A stretch of 52,476 nt of DNA, taken from positions 1-52,476 of the forward strand of contig JARVKA010000009.1 of the NCBI GenBank assembly GCA_029775915.1, given 5' to 3'. Positions 24,598 to 33,986 of this stretch are shown here, in pieces (positions within the stretch are counted from its first letter, which is position 1; each line of letters opens with the position of its first letter). The notes below the pieces were generated by a model. The model was given only the letters and a program-made list of their open reading frames with translations. It made no database searches and had not been told where the DNA came from. Origin of the DNA: Nitrososphaeria archaeon. Its GTDB lineage: Archaea > Thermoproteota > Nitrososphaeria > Nitrososphaerales > JANXEG01. The position numbers and the translations under genes were made by a program.

Positions 24598-25869
24598 TTA
24601 CCCAGTAATAACCTTTAAACCACCCATATAAGGCTGTAAAGCTTCTGGAATAGCTATACTACCATCCTTTTGTTGATAATTCTCCATAATAGCAATTAAA
24701 GCCCTCTCAGTAGCTACTAAAGTACTATTCAAAGTGTGCACAAACTTAGCCTCTTCATGGGGTTTATCTCTATACTTTATGTTCAATCTTCTAGCTTGAT
24801 AATCTGTACAATTGCTACATGATACGACCTCACGATACTTTCCTTGACCTGGGAACCAAGCCTCTAAATCGTATGTTTTAGCAGCTACTTTACCCATATC
24901 TCCAGAGCATAATAATACTACCCGATATGGAATTCCCAATCTTTTAAAGAATTCTTCAGCATTGCTAATCATAAACTCATGCTCTTTCCAAGAATCTTCA
25001 GGTTTACTAAACACAAATTGCTCTACCTTTTCGAATTGATGAACTCTAAATATGCCCTTTGTATCTCTACCATGTGCGCCAGCTTCTTTTCTAAAGCAAG
25101 GGCTCATACCCGTATATCTTAATGGCAAATCTTTACCATCCAAAACTTCATTCATATGCATTGCAGCTAAAGCATGTTCAGAAGTACCGATTAAATACAA
25201 ATCTTCACCTTCTAACTTATAAATCACATCTTCAAAATCTGATAGGATAATAGCACCCGACATTGCTTCTCTTTTCAACATATATGGCGGTTGAACAAGA
25301 GTAAAGCCCTTTCCCTTCATAAAATCGAGTGCAAAGTGAATTAAAGCGTAATTTAAAAGTACTAAATCGCCCTTCAAATAGTAAAATCTAGCTCCAGCAA
25401 CCTTAGCAGCTCTATCCAAATCGATTAAACCTAACTTCAAACCAAGATCGATGTGATCTTTAGGCTCAAAATCGAATTGGGGCGGTTCTCCCCAACTTCT
25501 AATTACCACATTATCATTCTCATCCTTTCCCTCTGGTACAGATTCATGGATAAGATTTGGAAGTTGAAGCATGAGGTTATTGAATTCCTTCTCTATCTCT
25601 TGAATCTTATAATCTATCTCTTGAATCTTATTTGATAAATCCTTCATCTCAACAATTTTTTTTGAAATATCCATACCTTGCTTCTTTAAATTACCAATCT
25701 CTTCCGATACTAAATTCCTTTGATGCTTCAACTTTTGAACTTCTGTAATTAAAGCTCTTCGAGTTTGATCAAGATTTATCAATCTATCTAAAGGAAAACT
25801 TATACCACGCTTTCTTAACATCTCTTTAATTAACTCAGGATTTTCTCGAATAAGTTTAATATCCAGCAT
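24598..25869 (-). CDS. serS: Seryl-tRNA synthetase (bacterial/eukaryotic type)
   Basis: A 423-residue class II synthetase. An N-terminal coiled-coil arm (about 30-110: ALITEVQKLKHQRNLVSEEI, IQEIDYKIQEIEKEFN) binds the long extra arm of tRNA-Ser. Motif 2 appears as MSPCFRKEAGAHGRDTKGIF followed by RVHQFEKVEQF, the serine site region as LIGTSEHALAAMHM, and motif 3 as ALIAIMENYQQKDGSIAIPE. It is the standard SerRS, not the divergent methanogen form. Its start overlaps the last base of pcc1, forming a serS-pcc1-DHH chain. Confidence 0.96.
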   Translation of the reverse strand: MLDIKLIRENPELIKEMLRKRGISFPLDRLINLDQTRRALITEVQKLKHQRNLVSEEIGNLKKQGMDISKKIVEMKDLSNKIQEIDYKIQEIEKEFNNLMLQLPNLIHESVPEGKDENDNVVIRSWGEPPQFDFEPKDHIDLGLKLGLIDLDRAAKVAGARFYYLKGDLVLLNYALIHFALDFMKGKGFTLVQPPYMLKREAMSGAIILSDFEDVIYKLEGEDLYLIGTSEHALAAMHMNEVLDGKDLPLRYTGMSPCFRKEAGAHGRDTKGIFRVHQFEKVEQFVFSKPEDSWKEHEFMISNAEEFFKRLGIPYRVVLLCSGDMGKVAAKTYDLEAWFPGQGKYREVVSCSNCTDYQARRLNIKYRDKPHEEAKFVHTLNSTLVATERALIAIMENYQQKDGSIAIPEALQPYMGGLKVITG

Positions 25870-26117
25870 TAATCTTCAACCACCTTTATTACACCCAATA
25901 AGACTTGAACATTCTCTAATAACTCATCAACCATAGATATTAAAGTTTCCATACTTTTTGAGGAATGAATATCAATTATTAAATCCTCACCTTTTATATC
26001 CATACTCATAGATAACCCTTGAGGGAAGTTAACATTATCGGGTAAAAGGCTTTTGTATATACTCTCTGCCACACGATGATTCTCACAATGTATTACCAAC
26101 TTTAACTCTTCCCTCAT
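25869..26117 (-). CDS. pcc1: KEOPS complex subunit Pcc1
   Basis: An 82-residue protein with the Pcc1 layout: a first strand LKLVIHCENHRVAESIYKSL, then NVNFPQGLSMSMDIKGEDL, and a final helix of the kind STLISMVDELLENVQVLLGV. Pcc1 dimerises and binds Kae1 in KEOPS, which makes t6A37 on ANN-decoding tRNAs. It overlaps the upstream DHH gene by 4 nt and serS by 1 nt. kae1 and bud32 are encoded about 3-4 kb upstream on the same strand. Confidence 0.85.
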   Translation of the reverse strand: MREELKLVIHCENHRVAESIYKSLLPDNVNFPQGLSMSMDIKGEDLIIDIHSSKSMETLISMVDELLENVQVLLGVIKVVED

Positions 26118-27520
26118 TTCAAACTCCTTAATTTAAGGGAGATAAATTCTAAAAATTTTTCTACATTGGTTAGTGGAATTCTAGCTCCAGCTGCTGTATC
26201 ATGACCTCCTCCCAAACCTCCACATTGAGTTGCGGCTTCATTAATTAAAGATGCGAGGCTAATAAATGGCTCACAATCTATACCAAATCTCACTGAAAAC
26301 TTAACTTCATTATTATTCATAATAGTCTTAACCAATATTAACTTACCTTTAAATCGAGGAATAGTAGCTAATATCGATGCTAATGGACTGAGCATATTCG
26401 GATTTACCAATCCATCACCATTTATAAGAGACCACATCTCATTATCGATTACCCTCGATTGATCGGTGAGAATGATTTGTAAATAACGATTCAAATCTTG
26501 CCGATACTCTTCAAGAATCTTTTGAGCTTCTTGAAGAGCTTGATCTCTATCATTTAAGCAAATGGATATGCCAATACTAGCCCTTCCCATTCTACCACAT
26601 GCATTCAAAAGAGTTCCAAATTCTCTTGCATCTCTTAATGGTGTATTTTCATCTTCTTTAATTAAAGTATAAACTGTACCGATCAAATCTTCCACTTTTT
26701 TATTAACAGCTCCGCTTAAATGAGGGATTATCACTTCTACCACCTTCATCTTCTCCTCATTGGAGAGTTCAGCAATCGTTCTCCATCGCCCATTATCCTT
26801 TAATTTAATACCTGCAGATGTAAGACTAGCGAGGCATAAATCCCTATTACTTGATAAATTAGGGATGTAAGGCATAGTTGTAGAGGCTATTGCTTCATGT
26901 ATGGGTTTTGTCTCTCTACCATGAAGGAGAAGATCAGTAGTAACTTTTAAATATCCATACTTTAAAGCGTCATTAACGATCTTTTCATTTAAGCTAATAA
27001 GAGATCTTTTAATGCCTTGATCTTGCCTATCAGCTAAAGAGGCTATTACAGGCAAATATGAGAGATCTACATTATTTTCATCCATTTTTATAGCTATGAA
27101 GTAAGCCATACCAGCGCCACAAATCTCAACGCTACCATTAAAACCGAATTGCCATGCATTAAAAACATTATCCATACTTAACTCTTCATTGGATACTTTA
27201 TGATGATCGATTATAATCCATCGATCTTGAAGTCTTTTAATAATCTCATTTACCAATCCACCACCAATTTCACAAAAGATGAATAACTCATAATCGCTCT
27301 CTTTAAGCTCATCCAACAATTGTAATTCTAAATCTCCAATAACCCTAACCATGAATCGACCACTTTTCCGATAAATAGCTTTGATAAGAATACTTGCAGT
27401 AGCTATACCATCCGCATCGATATGAGCTATTAAAGCGATTTTCTTCCCAGCCTTAATTACATTAATTATTCGCTTAGCAATTTCTTCAGCCTTTTGTAAA
27501 AGCTTTTCAAAATCGCCCAT
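26114..27520 (-). CDS. DHH-family phosphoesterase (archaeal RecJ/GAN-like)
   Basis: A 468-residue DHH/DHHA1 phosphoesterase. Motifs are IALIAHIDADGIATASIL (DxD), FCEIGGG with the motif II aspartate replaced, IIDHHKVS (motif III, DHH), ASLADRQDQG (motif IV) and the DHHA1 signature CGGLGGGHDTAAGARIP. Archaeal homologues act as 5'-3' exonucleases at the replisome (GAN) or in RNA processing. Two variants coexist in many archaea, so the substrate is uncertain. It is part of an S15-DHH-pcc1-serS gene string. Confidence 0.88.
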   Translation of the reverse strand: MGDFEKLLQKAEEIAKRIINVIKAGKKIALIAHIDADGIATASILIKAIYRKSGRFMVRVIGDLELQLLDELKESDYELFIFCEIGGGLVNEIIKRLQDRWIIIDHHKVSNEELSMDNVFNAWQFGFNGSVEICGAGMAYFIAIKMDENNVDLSYLPVIASLADRQDQGIKRSLISLNEKIVNDALKYGYLKVTTDLLLHGRETKPIHEAIASTTMPYIPNLSSNRDLCLASLTSAGIKLKDNGRWRTIAELSNEEKMKVVEVIIPHLSGAVNKKVEDLIGTVYTLIKEDENTPLRDAREFGTLLNACGRMGRASIGISICLNDRDQALQEAQKILEEYRQDLNRYLQIILTDQSRVIDNEMWSLINGDGLVNPNMLSPLASILATIPRFKGKLILVKTIMNNNEVKFSVRFGIDCEPFISLASLINEAATQCGGLGGGHDTAAGARIPLTNVEKFLEFISLKLRSLK

Positions 27521-27530
27521 GCTTATTACT

Positions 27531-27980
27531 CTATGCTAATTGTGCCACAACTGCAGAATATTTCCAATCTGGTGGTAACTTCCCCAGCTCTTTATAATAT
27601 TCTGATAATCTATGTATTTTTGCTTCTAAAAGTTCTAAAGCATGAATGCTTTTTCTATCACCTTTATGAATTTTGAGATGAGCTTGAATCCTACTCGCTC
27701 TCCTTAAAAGATTGCTCAAATCTTCAGGTATGGGAGGGAGTAGTTTATTTTCTTCTAAAACTTTTGTAATCGATTTGCCTAAAATCGGTTTAACCAATGG
27801 GATGGCGTATTCATCCCTTAATTTCATACCTATTTCACTAGGAGTTAATCCATCCTTCGCCATTTTCACAATCAAAGCGGTGATTTCATCCGGGCTATAA
27901 GTAACCCATGATGGAATATGTCGAGAGGCGAGTCTAGTGGAGTGAGATTTTCCACGCCTGTGTGAGTGTGTCCTTGCCAT
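27531..27980 (-). CDS. rps15: 30S ribosomal protein S15 (uS15)
   Basis: A 149-residue archaeal/eukaryotic-form S15. An N-terminal extension begins MARTHSHRRGKSHSTRLA with the conserved PSWV and MAKDGLTPSEIGMKLRDEY, followed by the S15 core (LLRRASRIQAHLKIHKGDRK, LSEYYKELGKLPPDWKY). It binds the central domain of 16S rRNA. It lies 10 nt upstream of the DHH gene, the usual archaeal linkage. Confidence 0.96.
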   Translation of the reverse strand: MARTHSHRRGKSHSTRLASRHIPSWVTYSPDEITALIVKMAKDGLTPSEIGMKLRDEYAIPLVKPILGKSITKVLEENKLLPPIPEDLSNLLRRASRIQAHLKIHKGDRKSIHALELLEAKIHRLSEYYKELGKLPPDWKYSAVVAQLA

Positions 27981-28101
27981 TTTCTATCATTAAAATCGCT
28001 ATTATTATTTGTAAATAAAGATTGCGATATATAAAATTTGAATATTGAATGTTAACCTTAATATGAAATTTGGGTAAACAAAATTTACAATCACGTTCTA
28101 A

Positions 28102-28689
28102 TTATTTATTAATTTCTTTGAGTGACCAATTAATAAATTTCATCAAAGCTTTAGCCCTATGGGAATATTTATTCTTCTCTTGAGGGGGCATCTCTCCAAA
28201 GGTTTTAGATAAATGATTGGGGATGAAAATGGGGTCGAAACCGAATCCATAAGTCCCGCGAGCTTCATATGATATTCTTCCCTTAACTACACCTATAAAG
28301 CTCTTAATATTCATAGATTTGTCTGCAAAAGCTATCACCGATTTAAATTCAGCTTGCCGATCTTCTACACCTTCCAAAATCTTCAAAATACCATTCAAAC
28401 CTATAGTACGATAAACATAGGATGAATATGGTCCAGGGAAGCCATTTAAACTGCGTATGAATAAACCTGAGTCCTCTAATATTAAAGGGGTTTTTGTACC
28501 GCTCTTCAAAGCGTTATATAAAGATTGGGTAGCAATTTCAATTAAATTATCACTTTGTATTTCCAATATCTTTCTTCTTACCATAATTACATTTATCCCA
28601 TACTTTGAAAGTATATTACTTACTTCCGTAAATTTGTGAATATTACTTGTAGCAAAGTATATTTTTTTAATACTATCCTGCACGTGCAT
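28102..28689 (-). CDS. rdgB: XTP/dITP diphosphatase (RdgB/HAM1)
   Basis: A 195-residue non-canonical purine NTP pyrophosphatase. Hallmarks are FATSNIHKFTEVSNIL at the N-terminus, LEDSGLFIRSLNGFPGPYSS, YGFGFDPIFIP and NKYSHRAKAL. It cleanses the nucleotide pool by hydrolysing ITP, dITP and XTP to monophosphates. It overlaps bud32 by 17 nt, a common archaeal pairing. Confidence 0.94.
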   Translation of the reverse strand: MHVQDSIKKIYFATSNIHKFTEVSNILSKYGINVIMVRRKILEIQSDNLIEIATQSLYNALKSGTKTPLILEDSGLFIRSLNGFPGPYSSYVYRTIGLNGILKILEGVEDRQAEFKSVIAFADKSMNIKSFIGVVKGRISYEARGTYGFGFDPIFIPNHLSKTFGEMPPQEKNKYSHRAKALMKFINWSLKEINK

Positions 28690-29308
28690 ACCTACCTCTT
28701 CGCTCTATCTCCTTAATTTTGTTAAGTAAAACTTTAACCATACTCTCCCCAGCTATAGTGCCATAACCTTCTAAAATCTTTGCAAAGATTTTTTTACTAT
28801 TCTTATGTGCACTTGTTAATACCTCTTTGATTAAATGAAGATCTACCGCTTTATCCTCCAATCTTTGGGAGAAAAAGGATAATCCAAAATCGATTAACAC
28901 TAAATTCCCATCATTTGAAAGAATAAAGTTGGAAGTGGTTAAATCCCCATGAATAAAATTTTTTCTATGTAGCTTTGCAATACATTGACCCAACTTTATA
29001 CATAATTCATCAATCGATTCACCATTTGATGAATCGATAATCTCTTTCATCCTCCTCCCTTCTATATATTGCATAATAATCTCACACCTCTTTGTATCCA
29101 CTAAATAAACTAAAGGTGTGGAAACGCCTAATTCACGAGCTCTCATTAAAAATAACGCTTCTTGTAATGTTCTGCGCTTCCTTATTTCCTCATCTAATTG
29201 AGAATGTCTGTAAGGCTTAGCATCCCTTCTCTTAACTATAACCTTCTCTCCAAAGTATTCTGTAAGATATAAGCTAGCTTCAGCCCCTCTTTTGATTAAT
29301 ATCTCCAT
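28673..29308 (-). CDS. bud32: KEOPS complex kinase/ATPase Bud32
   Basis: A 211-residue minimal protein-kinase-fold protein. GAEASLYLTEYFGEKVIVKR is the ATP-binding start, LVDTKRCEIIMQYIEGRRM the linker, FIHGDLTTSNFIL the catalytic loop and LVLIDFGLSFFS the metal-binding DFG. Bud32 acts as an ATPase that switches Kae1 during t6A synthesis. Here it is a separate polypeptide, not fused to Kae1 as in some euryarchaea. It overlaps kae1 by 13 nt and rdgB by 17 nt. Confidence 0.93.
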   Translation of the reverse strand: MEILIKRGAEASLYLTEYFGEKVIVKRRDAKPYRHSQLDEEIRKRRTLQEALFLMRARELGVSTPLVYLVDTKRCEIIMQYIEGRRMKEIIDSSNGESIDELCIKLGQCIAKLHRKNFIHGDLTTSNFILSNDGNLVLIDFGLSFFSQRLEDKAVDLHLIKEVLTSAHKNSKKIFAKILEGYGTIAGESMVKVLLNKIKEIERRGRYARAG

Positions 29309-30354
29309 TTCACAAGCACCTTATCAAATCTCCAAGATTGGTGCACAAAACTCTTCTCAATATCAACCCTCACACCAGATAAGTAAGCTAAGAGACCAGT
29401 CCAAGATATTTGAGCACCACAATCCCCACTATACCTTAATGGAACGATTAGAGGGCGAGCGTTATGTTGATGGCACATTTCTTTAAGCATCTCTTGAAGT
29501 CTTAAATTGGCAGCTACACCACCTACCAATAAAACCTCCTTTTTTTCTGAGAATGCTAAAGCTCTTTCAGTAGCTTCGATTAACATAGCGAAAGCAGTCT
29601 CTTGTAAAGAATAGCATAAATCCTCCAATTTTTTTCCTTCTTTAAGCATATTTTTAGCGGCTGTTAATATACCAGAGAAAGAAACATCATTACCCTTCAC
29701 ACTATACGGTAATGGTATATAATTCGAAGATTTTTTAGCTAACTCTTCAATTTTAGCTCCACAAGGTGAGCTAAATCCAACCTCCCTACCAAATTGATCG
29801 ATTAATTGACCAATCGTTAAATCGAGAGTTTCACCGAAGATTTTCCACCTACCAGATATGTAAGCAGTAATAGCAGTATGCCCGCCCGTTACTAGCAAAA
29901 CAACGGGGTCTATCGCTCCAGTTAACATAATTGATAATTCAATATGGCCTAATGCGTGATTAACCGGAATTAAAGGCTTTTTAAAGTATGAAGAAAGAGC
30001 TCGAGCAGAAACCGCACCAACCCTTAAGCATGGGCCAAGTCCGGGACCAGCTGAATAAGCTATTGCATCAACCCTTTTAATATCAACACCAGCCATGGTG
30101 AGAGCTTTATGAATAACACTCGCTGCATTCATTGCATGGTATCTTGATGCCTCACGGGGATGTATTCCTGATCCTGAAGGAGGTTGATATACACTCTTTA
30201 CATCACATAAAATCCTTCCTTTACGATCAGATATTTGAGTGAGTGCAACCCCAAAGGTATGAGCTGTTGACTCTATACCGAGGCATATTTTTCCCTCACC
30301 CACCTTACTAAAAATCGATCGATGGTAAGATGGTGGTAAGTCTCGAGAAATCAT
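29296..30354 (-). CDS. kae1: KEOPS catalytic subunit Kae1 (t6A synthase)
   Basis: A TsaD/Kae1/Qri7 ASKHA enzyme that transfers threonylcarbamoyl to A37 of tRNA. Evident are CLGIESTAHTFGVAL, GIHPREASRYHA (metal histidine), YSAGPGLGPCLRVGA, NHALGHIE, LVTGGHTAI and VLLVGGVAANLRLQEM. I prefer the ATG at 30354, because a TTTAAAA promoter box sits about 35 nt upstream and the frame extending to 30456 begins with TTG. A still later GTG just before GEGKICLGIE is possible. It overlaps bud32 by 13 nt. Confidence 0.93.
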   Translation of the reverse strand: MISRDLPPSYHRSIFSKVGEGKICLGIESTAHTFGVALTQISDRKGRILCDVKSVYQPPSGSGIHPREASRYHAMNAASVIHKALTMAGVDIKRVDAIAYSAGPGLGPCLRVGAVSARALSSYFKKPLIPVNHALGHIELSIMLTGAIDPVVLLVTGGHTAITAYISGRWKIFGETLDLTIGQLIDQFGREVGFSSPCGAKIEELAKKSSNYIPLPYSVKGNDVSFSGILTAAKNMLKEGKKLEDLCYSLQETAFAMLIEATERALAFSEKKEVLLVGGVAANLRLQEMLKEMCHQHNARPLIVPLRYSGDCGAQISWTGLLAYLSGVRVDIEKSFVHQSWRFDKVLVKWRY

Positions 30355-30458
30355 CTTCTTCTCTTCGAAATACTCAATCTCTGTAATTTTTAAAGTTTTC
30401 AAATAATTATCCGTTATTCTCACTTCATCCCAAATTACAATAATTAATAAGCTCAAGA

Positions 30459-31295
30459 TTAAACACGAAATAACTTTTTGATTGAATTACTCAATTGGAT
30501 TAGTTTTATATCGATTAAATCAACTAATGCATTCATGAGTATGAGGGTAATAAGAAGGAATTGTATAGGATTTATGATAAAACGAAGAATAAATGCCATT
30601 AATGCTGTTATAACTCCGTAAATATTCTGATTGTGTAGAGGTGATGTGGGCGGATCGGTAAGCATAAAGAATGTAAAGAAGAAGAGGCCACCTCCTGCAC
30701 CAAAAAATTCGATGAGTAACCTAATTGAAACATCTTGATTTACGTATAAAGCGCAAATTGTGAAAATAGAGGCATAAGTGATGAGAAAGCTTAGAGTAAG
30801 GTTAAGTTTTCTTGCTCTGTATGCGATCAATAAACCTAAAACGATTATAGCCATACTTGATGCAAACCCTATTGCACAATGTGTACTCCAAATTAATACT
30901 TCCCATTTATTCAGTCGAAGATACGAATAAGCAAAGTATACGCTACTACGCTCTAATAAGTAATTTGAATGATTCAAGTAAAATTCTCTAGGGAATAAGA
31001 AGCTAACAATTAAGAGTGAAAAAGCTGCTGGATTAAATATATTCTTTTTACGCTTTCTTATAACGTGTTTTGAAATAATCGCTACAACTGCTGTTAAAAA
31101 TGGAATATATAAAGCTTGAGCTCTTATGCTCATTAAGCCTATAATCATTCCTGAGATTATCGCGCCCCAAGGAATAGTTAATTTTTGGAATTTTACAAAA
31201 TGAATAATTACATCAATTATAAATGCTGTAATAACAGGTGTGAGAATTTGAAGACTTATCTCAATACCATAAAGATTAATAGCAATACATATCAA
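30459..31295 (-). CDS. RnfD/NqrB-family membrane protein (orphan)
   Basis: A 278-residue protein with about eight to nine TM helices. KKNIFNPAAFSLLIVSF and FFFTFFMLTDPPTSPLH are diagnostic for the NqrB/RnfD/RnfE superfamily, whose members carry electrons or ions across the membrane using covalent FMN or riboflavin. I do not see the SGAT-type flavinylation threonine. No other Rnf or Nqr subunit gene is in the window, so this is a solitary copy, as found in some archaea with unknown partners. It lies upstream of kae1 on the same strand. Confidence 0.8.
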   Translation of the reverse strand: MICIAINLYGIEISLQILTPVITAFIIDVIIHFVKFQKLTIPWGAIISGMIIGLMSIRAQALYIPFLTAVVAIISKHVIRKRKKNIFNPAAFSLLIVSFLFPREFYLNHSNYLLERSSVYFAYSYLRLNKWEVLIWSTHCAIGFASSMAIIVLGLLIAYRARKLNLTLSFLITYASIFTICALYVNQDVSIRLLIEFFGAGGGLFFFTFFMLTDPPTSPLHNQNIYGVITALMAFILRFIINPIQFLLITLILMNALVDLIDIKLIQLSNSIKKLFRV

Positions 31296-31452
31296 AGTAA
31301 GTAAGGAGAGAATGAGTTGAATTTTAATATTTAGATAATTTTGAATCGATATTATTAATCCCCATAATTTAAGATGATATATTATCTAAAAAACCTTAAA
31401 CCTTATCCAACAATAATCCTTATATCTCCTAAGCTGCTTTAATTGTTAAGGA

Positions 31453-31881
31453 TTGGTAATATCCTCAGCTGAAATTTCATTTATTATTCATGCAACTGAG
31501 AATGAAGAAAAAGTTTTAGAGAATGTTATGAAGAAATTATCAATCCCTAAAGAAATTTTTAAAGTGAGAAAAATGGAGGGGCATTTTGGAAATCCGATTT
31601 ATCTTTATTATGCAAAATTGAGTGGTAATAATGCTGAAAAATTCGCTAAACAATTATTTTCATCTTTAAATAACATCGATAAAAATTTAATGAGTTTAGA
31701 GTTGTGGAAGTATATTGATGAGCATGGTTCATTATATTTAAGAATTGATAAACAAACATTCTTTGAAGATAAAGGTAAGCTTCGTTTAGCACAAGAAGAT
31801 GCAGTAAGAGTTAAATTAAAAGCTAAACACAAGTTTGGAGATATGCTTTTTGAGTATAGGGATTTGTTAAAAACACAATAG
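31453..31881 (+). CDS. COG1325-type RNA-binding protein
   Basis: A 142-residue protein of the archaeal family annotated as exosome-associated or dsRBD-fold RNA-binding proteins. The features are the opening EISFIIHATENEEKVLENVM, GHFGNPIYLYYAKLSG, LYLRIDKQTFFEDKGKLRL and a VRVKLKAKHKF stretch. The start is TTG at 31453. It is transcribed away from the RnfD-like gene. The family name is recalled from pattern similarity; the exact RNA target is unknown. Confidence 0.75.
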   Translation: MVISSAEISFIIHATENEEKVLENVMKKLSIPKEIFKVRKMEGHFGNPIYLYYAKLSGNNAEKFAKQLFSSLNNIDKNLMSLELWKYIDEHGSLYLRIDKQTFFEDKGKLRLAQEDAVRVKLKAKHKFGDMLFEYRDLLKTQ

Positions 31882-31979
31882 TTATTGATTTGTAAATTTC
31901 TAAACCTTCTTGAAGAATAGCGGTAATTAATAGATAATCATTCAAGGTATTGAAGCTTTATTAAAGATTTTATTTTTTA

Positions 31980-33884
31980 TTAATGGGTATTTATTAAATT
32001 AATTACAGATGGGAATAGTTCTTTTTTCAAATGTGGGAATGGTAATGCAGATAGGAATTCTTCATTAAAATCTGGTTGAGCGCCTAACTCTACATATTTC
32101 ACCTTTTTCAAAATATTCTTTAAATCTTTTCGTAATTCTTTTGATTTTAATAAAATTTCAGCTCCAGATAAAGCAGCATTACCAACAAACTCAATTCTCT
32201 CCGTAGGTACATCAGGAATGAGTCCAATGATCTTTGCATTATTTAAATTAATGTAGCCTCCAAAAGCTCCAGCAATGAATACTTTCTTTATATCCCTTGT
32301 TTCAATCCCTTTTCTTTTCATTAAGATACGGCAACCACAATATATTGCAGCCTTTGCTAATTGTAATTCAGCTATATCTGTTTGAGTAATAACTATATCC
32401 TCACCTATATCTGTCTCATTAAACCACGCAACCACATATTCGTAACCAAATTCACCCTTTCTTAATCGAGGAGTTTTAACTTCATTTCTATATCTACCCC
32501 TATTATCTATTAAACCACACTTTAACATTTCCGCAAGAAGATCTATCATTGCTGAACCACAAATTCCTATCGGTCTCAACCCACCAATCGTTTTATAATG
32601 TGCTTCATAAGTTTGATGATTTATAGAAACTTTCTCAATAGCACCCTCTACAGCTTTCATGCCGTGCTTTATATGCCCACCCTCAAACGCTGGTCCGGAA
32701 GCGCAGGAGCAACAAAGAATCTCATCCTTATTACCTAAGTTAATCTCAGTATTAGTACCGAGATCTATCATCAAACTCATATCTTCAATTTCATAAAAAT
32801 TGGTAGATAGTAAATCTGCTGTATTATCTGAGCCGATAAAGCCGGCTATTACTGGAGGTAAATAAACTCGACCACCATTATTTATTTGTATATTCAATTC
32901 ATTCGCACGTAAATTTAATTGATCGTTAATTACCGGCACGTATGGTGATAATCCTAAATACTTAGTTTCTAATCCAAGAAAAAGATGATGCATAACGGTA
33001 TTGCCTACCAAAACTATCTCATAAACATTATTAATATCCACATTCGCTGCTTTGCATAAATCAGTTACTATTGAATTCACACCTTCAACAGCGAGGCGCT
33101 TCAATTCATCAAGTTGCTCTTTACCAATCGCAGCGTATGTAATTCGTGAGATTATATCTTCACCATAAATTACTTGAGGATTATCAAAACCATTAGACAT
33201 TATCAAATTACCATTTATCAAATCGATTAAACTCGCTACAATTTTAGAGGTTCCTAAATCGATAGCAACACCGTATAAAGAGTTAGTAGTATCCCTTGGC
33301 TCAACCGATATAACCGTTCCATCATCCATTAAAGTTATAGTAAGATCCCAATTCGCATCTCTTGCTATTTTAGGCAACTCTCTCAATACTTCAAGATTGA
33401 ATTTTAACTCATGTATATTATAAACTTCTTTTATAGTTGAAGTTATTCTCTCCACATCAGATCGATTATCTTGAATTGATGGGTGTGGGATTTTAATATG
33501 TAATTTCTTAATTGTTGGCTTTAACCTTACTTCTCTTTTAATACCAAAAATTTGAAGCCTTCGTTTACGTATTTTACTCTCTTCTGGCACAAATACTCTA
33601 ACCTCCCCACGTATAATCGATTGGCATGCAAGTCGATAACCTTTTTTTAACTCAGACTCTCCTAAAAGCTCCCTCTCAACCTTTGTAGGAGAATTCAGAT
33701 TAGATTGATCTTTTATTATAATTTTGCATTTACCACACTTACCGAATATACCACCACACTCATTCCTAATCCCTATCCCCGATCTCAATGCGGAGCGAAG
33801 AATATTATCCCCTAGCTTTACCTTAATCCTCCTACCCATAGGCTCAAAGATAATGCTCGTAAATTCTTGATTTTCTTTAAGCAT
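31980..33884 (-). CDS. RACo-like ATP-dependent corrinoid reductive activator
   Basis: A 634-residue protein with an N-terminal [2Fe-2S] ferredoxin domain (C43, C50, C53, C87), a linker, and a C-terminal ASKHA ATPase domain of the DUF4445 type (VAIDLGTSKIVASLIDL, IVLVGNTVMHHLFLGL, LMIDLGTNTEINLGN, KVFIAGAFGGYINLNNA). Such activators (RACo, RamA-like) reduce inactive Co(II) corrinoid proteins in methyl transfer using ATP. The first cysteine spacing is C-x6-C rather than the plant-ferredoxin C-x5-C. No corrinoid or methyltransferase gene lies nearby in the window, so the partner is unknown. Confidence 0.85.
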   Translation of the reverse strand: MLKENQEFTSIIFEPMGRRIKVKLGDNILRSALRSGIGIRNECGGIFGKCGKCKIIIKDQSNLNSPTKVERELLGESELKKGYRLACQSIIRGEVRVFVPEESKIRKRRLQIFGIKREVRLKPTIKKLHIKIPHPSIQDNRSDVERITSTIKEVYNIHELKFNLEVLRELPKIARDANWDLTITLMDDGTVISVEPRDTTNSLYGVAIDLGTSKIVASLIDLINGNLIMSNGFDNPQVIYGEDIISRITYAAIGKEQLDELKRLAVEGVNSIVTDLCKAANVDINNVYEIVLVGNTVMHHLFLGLETKYLGLSPYVPVINDQLNLRANELNIQINNGGRVYLPPVIAGFIGSDNTADLLSTNFYEIEDMSLMIDLGTNTEINLGNKDEILCCSCASGPAFEGGHIKHGMKAVEGAIEKVSINHQTYEAHYKTIGGLRPIGICGSAMIDLLAEMLKCGLIDNRGRYRNEVKTPRLRKGEFGYEYVVAWFNETDIGEDIVITQTDIAELQLAKAAIYCGCRILMKRKGIETRDIKKVFIAGAFGGYINLNNAKIIGLIPDVPTERIEFVGNAALSGAEILLKSKELRKDLKNILKKVKYVELGAQPDFNEEFLSALPFPHLKKELFPSVINLINTH

Positions 33885-33986
33885 TATTCATATTTGATAA
33901 GTTCTACTATTTAATCATAAATCATTAAAGTTATTTAAATTAGGGCAAGATAAAATAATGGAAAAAATAATCGTTGAATAAATGAA

